The notes beneath the pieces were generated by a model. That model worked only from the letters and a program-made list of their open reading frames with translations, had not been told where the DNA came from and searched no databases. A stretch of DNA of 64,000 nucleotides, from contig NZ_CP107921.1 of the NCBI RefSeq assembly GCF_036014215.1, positions 3,521,001 through 3,585,000 of the forward strand. Reading direction: 5' to 3'. Position 1 is the first letter of the stretch, and each line of letters begins with the position of its first letter. Positions 61,416 through 64,000 of this stretch are shown piece after piece. The translations under genes and the position numbers were made by a program. Source of the DNA: Streptomyces sp. NBC_00440 (lineage in GTDB: Bacteria; Actinomycetota; Actinomycetes; Streptomycetales; Streptomycetaceae).

Positions 61416-62366
61416 TCAGGCAGACGCGGCTTCCAGGGACCGCAGTTCGGCATCGGAGAGGCGCAGGTCAGCCAGGGCGACGAGGGCCGGCACCTGGTCC
61501 ACCACCCGGGCGGAGGCGATCGGCGCGACCACTGTCGGCTGCTGGGCCAGCCAGGCCAGGGCGACGGTGGCCATCTGCGCGTCGTGCGCCGACGCGATCT
61601 CCTCCATGGCGGCGAGAACCGCGGTGCCGCGCTCGCTGTCGGCGTACCCGCCGGCCAGGCCGGGCAGGTCGCGCACGCTGTCCACCGCGCGGCCCGGCCG
61701 GTATTTCCCGGTCAGGAATCCGGAGGCGAGGGCGAAGTAGGGGACACAGGCCAGCCCCTCTCGCTGGACGATGTCCAGGCGTTCGCCCTCGTAGGTGTCG
61801 CGGGAGACAAGGTTGTACTGGGGCTGGAGCACCTGGAAGCCCGCCAGGCCCTCCCGGTGGGCGAACCGCAGCATGGCGTCCAGACGTGCCGGGCTGATGT
61901 TGGACGCCCCGAGGGCCCGCACCTTTCCGGCACGCACCAGTGCGTCGAGCGTCGTGACGATGTCCTCCACCGGCACCGACTCGTCGTCGAAGTGGACGTA
62001 GTACAGGTCGATACGGTCGGTACCCAGACGTCGCAGCGAATCCTCCGCGGCGGCCGTGACGTTGGCGGGCTTCAGTCCCTTGCGCTCCGGGTGGTCACCG
62101 ACCTTCGTGGCGATGACCACGTCGTCGCGGTTGCCGCGCGCGGAGAGCCACTCGCCGATGAGGTTCTCGGACTGGCCGGGCTCGTTACCGGGAAAGTGGT
62201 ACATGTACGAGTCCGCGGTGTCGATGAAATTCCCGCCCGCGGCGGCGTAGGAGTCGAGTACGGCGAACGATTGCTCCTGGTCGGCCGTCCAGCCGAATAC
62301 GTTGCCGCCCAGACAGAGCGGCGCAACGGAAATCCCGGTCCGGCCAAGCTTCTTGTGATCGAACAT
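61416..62366 (-). CDS. Aldo/keto reductase
   Basis: A 316-residue NADPH-dependent reductase from ATG 62366 (MFDHKKLGRTGISVAPLCLG). The tetrad appears in NFIDTADSYMYHFPGNEPGQ (Asp, Tyr), VVIATKVGDHPE (Lys) and LYYVHFDDES (His). Cofactor block: PTVVAPIASARVVDQVPALV. It resembles YajO/Tas-type reductases. The ribosome site GAGG is only 2 nt from the ATG. It diverges from the TIR-like membrane protein gene. Confidence 0.92.
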   Translation of the reverse strand: MFDHKKLGRTGISVAPLCLGGNVFGWTADQEQSFAVLDSYAAAGGNFIDTADSYMYHFPGNEPGQSENLIGEWLSARGNRDDVVIATKVGDHPERKGLKPANVTAAAEDSLRRLGTDRIDLYYVHFDDESVPVEDIVTTLDALVRAGKVRALGASNISPARLDAMLRFAHREGLAGFQVLQPQYNLVSRDTYEGERLDIVQREGLACVPYFALASGFLTGKYRPGRAVDSVRDLPGLAGGYADSERGTAVLAAMEEIASAHDAQMATVALAWLAQQPTVVAPIASARVVDQVPALVALADLRLSDAELRSLEAASA

Positions 62367-62475
62367 GGCCTCATTCAACACCCGGTGCGTGAGCAGGAGA
62401 GTGAGCCTTCGCACGGAGGACCGCCTGACACAACAATCTGACACACACCTGCCGGCCACGTGGAACAGTGGATGC

Positions 62476-62513
62476 CTTTCATCTTTCATCCACTTTCATC
62501 CACTTTCATCCAC
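62476..62513. repeat. CTTTCATCCA tandem repeats upstream of the TIR-like gene
   Basis: One partial and three full 10-bp units CTTTCATCCA run from 62476 to 62512, ending 10 bp before the ATG of the TIR-like gene. The 10-bp period matches one helical turn, so a regulator could bind several faces alike. Confidence 0.8.
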
Positions 62514-62521
62514 GGGGGAGC

Positions 62522-64000
62522 ATGAAGGGGAACAGGGAAAAGGAGAACGACGGACTTCGGCTGTCGCTGACGACCGGCATCCTGGGCACTTGCACAGCGG
62601 TGCTGGCGCTCGCGCTCGGTCTGGCGGCCATCGCCGAGGCCGTGTCCGGGAATTCGATCGTCTGGTGGCAGATCGCCGTGGCGCCGGTCGCGCTCTTCAT
62701 GGCGGTCAGGGCGGAGTCGGTGTCCCGGCAGACCCTCCAGTACACCAGGCGCGTCCTGACCTCGCGTCCTTTGAAGGGCGCCGCACTGCACGAACACCTG
62801 GAGGACCACACCTATGTGCTGTATCTCCGGGCCTTCGGCCGCGACAAGGAACTGGGCACCACCCAGCCGGTGCGCGGCGTGTGGAATTGGACGCTGGCGC
62901 TGGCCGGCCTGGCGTCGGTGGACTCCCAGCGCACCTGGGAGGAACGCATCGTCCTGCCCTTCCTGCGCCTGGGCCGTGCGATCAGCGTAGGCGAGCCCGG
63001 CGAGAGGCTGCCCCGGCTCGGCGCGGCCCGCTTCTATCTCCCCCACGACAACTGGCGGGCCACCGTCTCCGAAGCGATCCGCCGGTCCCGGCTCGTCGTC
63101 ATGGTGGCGTCGATCAGCCCGGACGAGTCGGCCGAAGGCACCCTGTGGGAGTACACGGAAGCGGTACGCCTGCTGCCGGCCGAGCAGCTCGTACTCATCG
63201 TTCTCGACGACCCGGACGGCTATGACCGCTTCCGGAGACTGACGGCCGCGTACGCGGACCGGCGCGCCCCCGAACTCGCGTCACAGGGCGAGCGGTTACC
63301 GCCAGTCCCGACGCTGCCCGACCACCGCGAGATCACCTGGACCACCACCCGGCCCGCCCGGTCCGCCCGGCGCTCCAGGTGTGCCCCTCTCATCGGCGCG
63401 ATCGTGTTCGGGGCGGGCCGGGAGCCCGAGTTCGCCCCGCTGACCGGATCCGCACACGCGGTGGCCCGCCTCTCGCCGCGGCTGGCCGTGCGACGGGCGG
63501 TCCGCGGCTTCATCGCCCGACTCGAACTGCGCCTCCCGGGGCGGGCCGTGAGGCCCTGGGGAGTTCCCCGGCAGCTGCGCTGGATGTTCCTGGTTCTCTC
63601 GCTCTGGCTCCCGTACACGGACTTCATACGCAAGGGCAGACACGGAAGCCCCGGCACCAAGGCCGTCTTCATCGCCCTGCCCCTGCTGCTCTTCTACGGC
63701 TACGTCAAAGCACGTCTCGAATCCGGTGAACAGGAACTCGACCACGGGGTACGGATACTGCCGCCGGATGTCGCCCCGGCCGCGCCCCCGGACAAGCGGG
63801 AGAGCCGTTCCGCCCCGCAGACCGAGTCGACGCGGTCCTACGTACACCGGCAGTGGTCCCTATGGTTCTACGGAATGACGGCTCTGGCGGCCTTCACACC
63901 CCTGGGCGCAGCGCACTACGGCACCTTTATGTGGCTGTGGGCCTGCCCCGTGCTCGTGGCCCTGGGCGTGTACTGGTTCCGCGTGACCCTGCGCCGCACC
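62522..64000 (+). CDS. Membrane protein with TIR-like cytosolic core (3' end outside window)
   Basis: An open frame from ATG 62522 runs 493 codons to the window end without a stop. Two N-terminal helices (TTGILGTCTAVLALALGLAA and IAVAPVALFMAV) lead to a soluble domain of about 200 residues. HTYVLYLRAFGRDKE (about 97-111) and SRLVVMVASISPDES followed by TLWEYTEAVRL (E210) resemble box 1 and the alpha-C/beta-D region with the catalytic-type Glu of TIR domains; LGAARFYLPHDNWRATV lies between. Then come a linker and at least four more helices (MFLVLSLWLPY, FIALPLLLFYGYV, WFYGMTALAAFTPLGAAHY, WLWACPVLVALGVYW). TIR assignment is inference by eye. The GGGAG before the ATG is close, leaving start choice uncertain. 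Confidence 0.7.
   Translation, partial: MKGNREKENDGLRLSLTTGILGTCTAVLALALGLAAIAEAVSGNSIVWWQIAVAPVALFMAVRAESVSRQTLQYTRRVLTSRPLKGAALHEHLEDHTYVLYLRAFGRDKELGTTQPVRGVWNWTLALAGLASVDSQRTWEERIVLPFLRLGRAISVGEPGERLPRLGAARFYLPHDNWRATVSEAIRRSRLVVMVASISPDESAEGTLWEYTEAVRLLPAEQLVLIVLDDPDGYDRFRRLTAAYADRRAPELASQGERLPPVPTLPDHREITWTTTRPARSARRSRCAPLIGAIVFGAGREPEFAPLTGSAHAVARLSPRLAVRRAVRGFIARLELRLPGRAVRPWGVPRQLRWMFLVLSLWLPYTDFIRKGRHGSPGTKAVFIALPLLLFYGYVKARLESGEQELDHGVRILPPDVAPAAPPDKRESRSAPQTESTRSYVHRQWSLWFYGMTALAAFTPLGAAHYGTFMWLWACPVLVALGVYWFRVTLRRT

Overview
The window is a piece of chromosome from a Streptomyces-type actinomycete. This is inferred from the very high G+C, near-exclusive G/C third codon positions, frequent GTG/TTG starts, many 1-4 nt start/stop overlaps, and marker families: a conservon (histidine-kinase-like, Roadblock, DUF742, GTPase) with a paired set of P450s, XRE/DUF397 loci, F420-type LLM oxidoreductases and a TTG-started DUF2530/NCS2/MarR/MFS neighbourhood. 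No rRNA, tRNA, CRISPR array, insertion sequence or replication origin was seen. Both window edges cut genes.

Layout. 0-4.6 kb: DUF6400-type gene (cut), EamA transporter, FAD/Fe-S D-lactate-dehydrogenase-like oxidoreductase. 4.7-10.3 kb: a compact six-gene conservon operon ending in two P450s, the first of which lacks the usual ExxR motif. 10.4-15.5 kb: serC, WYL regulator, VOC protein, aldo/keto reductase, winged-helix protein. 15.5-19.1 kb: TetR/MFS efflux unit with a 45-bp palindrome upstream, GNAT enzyme, PIN-type toxin-antitoxin pair. 19.2-25.4 kb: Cys-rich/pentapeptide protein, Uma2 nuclease, secreted propeller-like protein, SGNH hydrolase, and a TetR-controlled LLM-oxidoreductase/Dabb operon with in-frame tandem repeats. 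25.6-34.3 kb: Tat lipoprotein glycosidase-like protein, DinB, aldo/keto reductase, isochorismatase, a frameshifted hypothetical gene, SigE-type sigma factor with a membrane partner, a lipoprotein, a TMEM175-type channel and an NTF2-like protein. 34.5-37.5 kb: a clostridial-toxin-type glycosyltransferase and a DUF4157 HELTH protein that share an N-terminal module typical of extracellular contractile injection system (eCIS) cargo, flanking a 93-aa unknown. 37.6-47.9 kb: mostly housekeeping (aldo/keto reductase, thpR, Uma2, MarR/MFS, RHH protein, NCS2 permease, DUF2530, CtpE-like P-type ATPase, secreted protein). 48-55.6 kb: a ~1,060-aa GHKL (Hsp90/sacsin-type) protein diverging from a five-gene ECF sigma/anti-sigma/ABC-exporter operon. 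55.6-57.3 kb: DUF4267/DUF1772 membrane genes diverging from a TetR with three CTAG palindromes between. 57.3-61.3 kb: a decayed regulator island with two DUF397 genes, truncated XRE regulators, a methyltransferase, a glycine-rich-domain-like protein and a frameshifted XRE-TPR regulator. 61.4-64 kb: aldo/keto reductase and a membrane protein with a TIR-like core, cut by the window end.

The genes mostly form small independent units. The ones that clearly work together are the conservon operon, the MarR/MFS and TetR/MFS pairs, the ECF/ABC operon, the PIN/antitoxin pair and, by inference, the glycosyltransferase/DUF4157 pair. The best candidates for something undescribed are that pair (toxin-like glycosyltransferase plus protease-like partner with a common leader, no injection-machine genes in view) and the TIR-like membrane protein at the right edge. 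Two frameshifts in otherwise good genes may be real or assembly errors and should be checked on reads.
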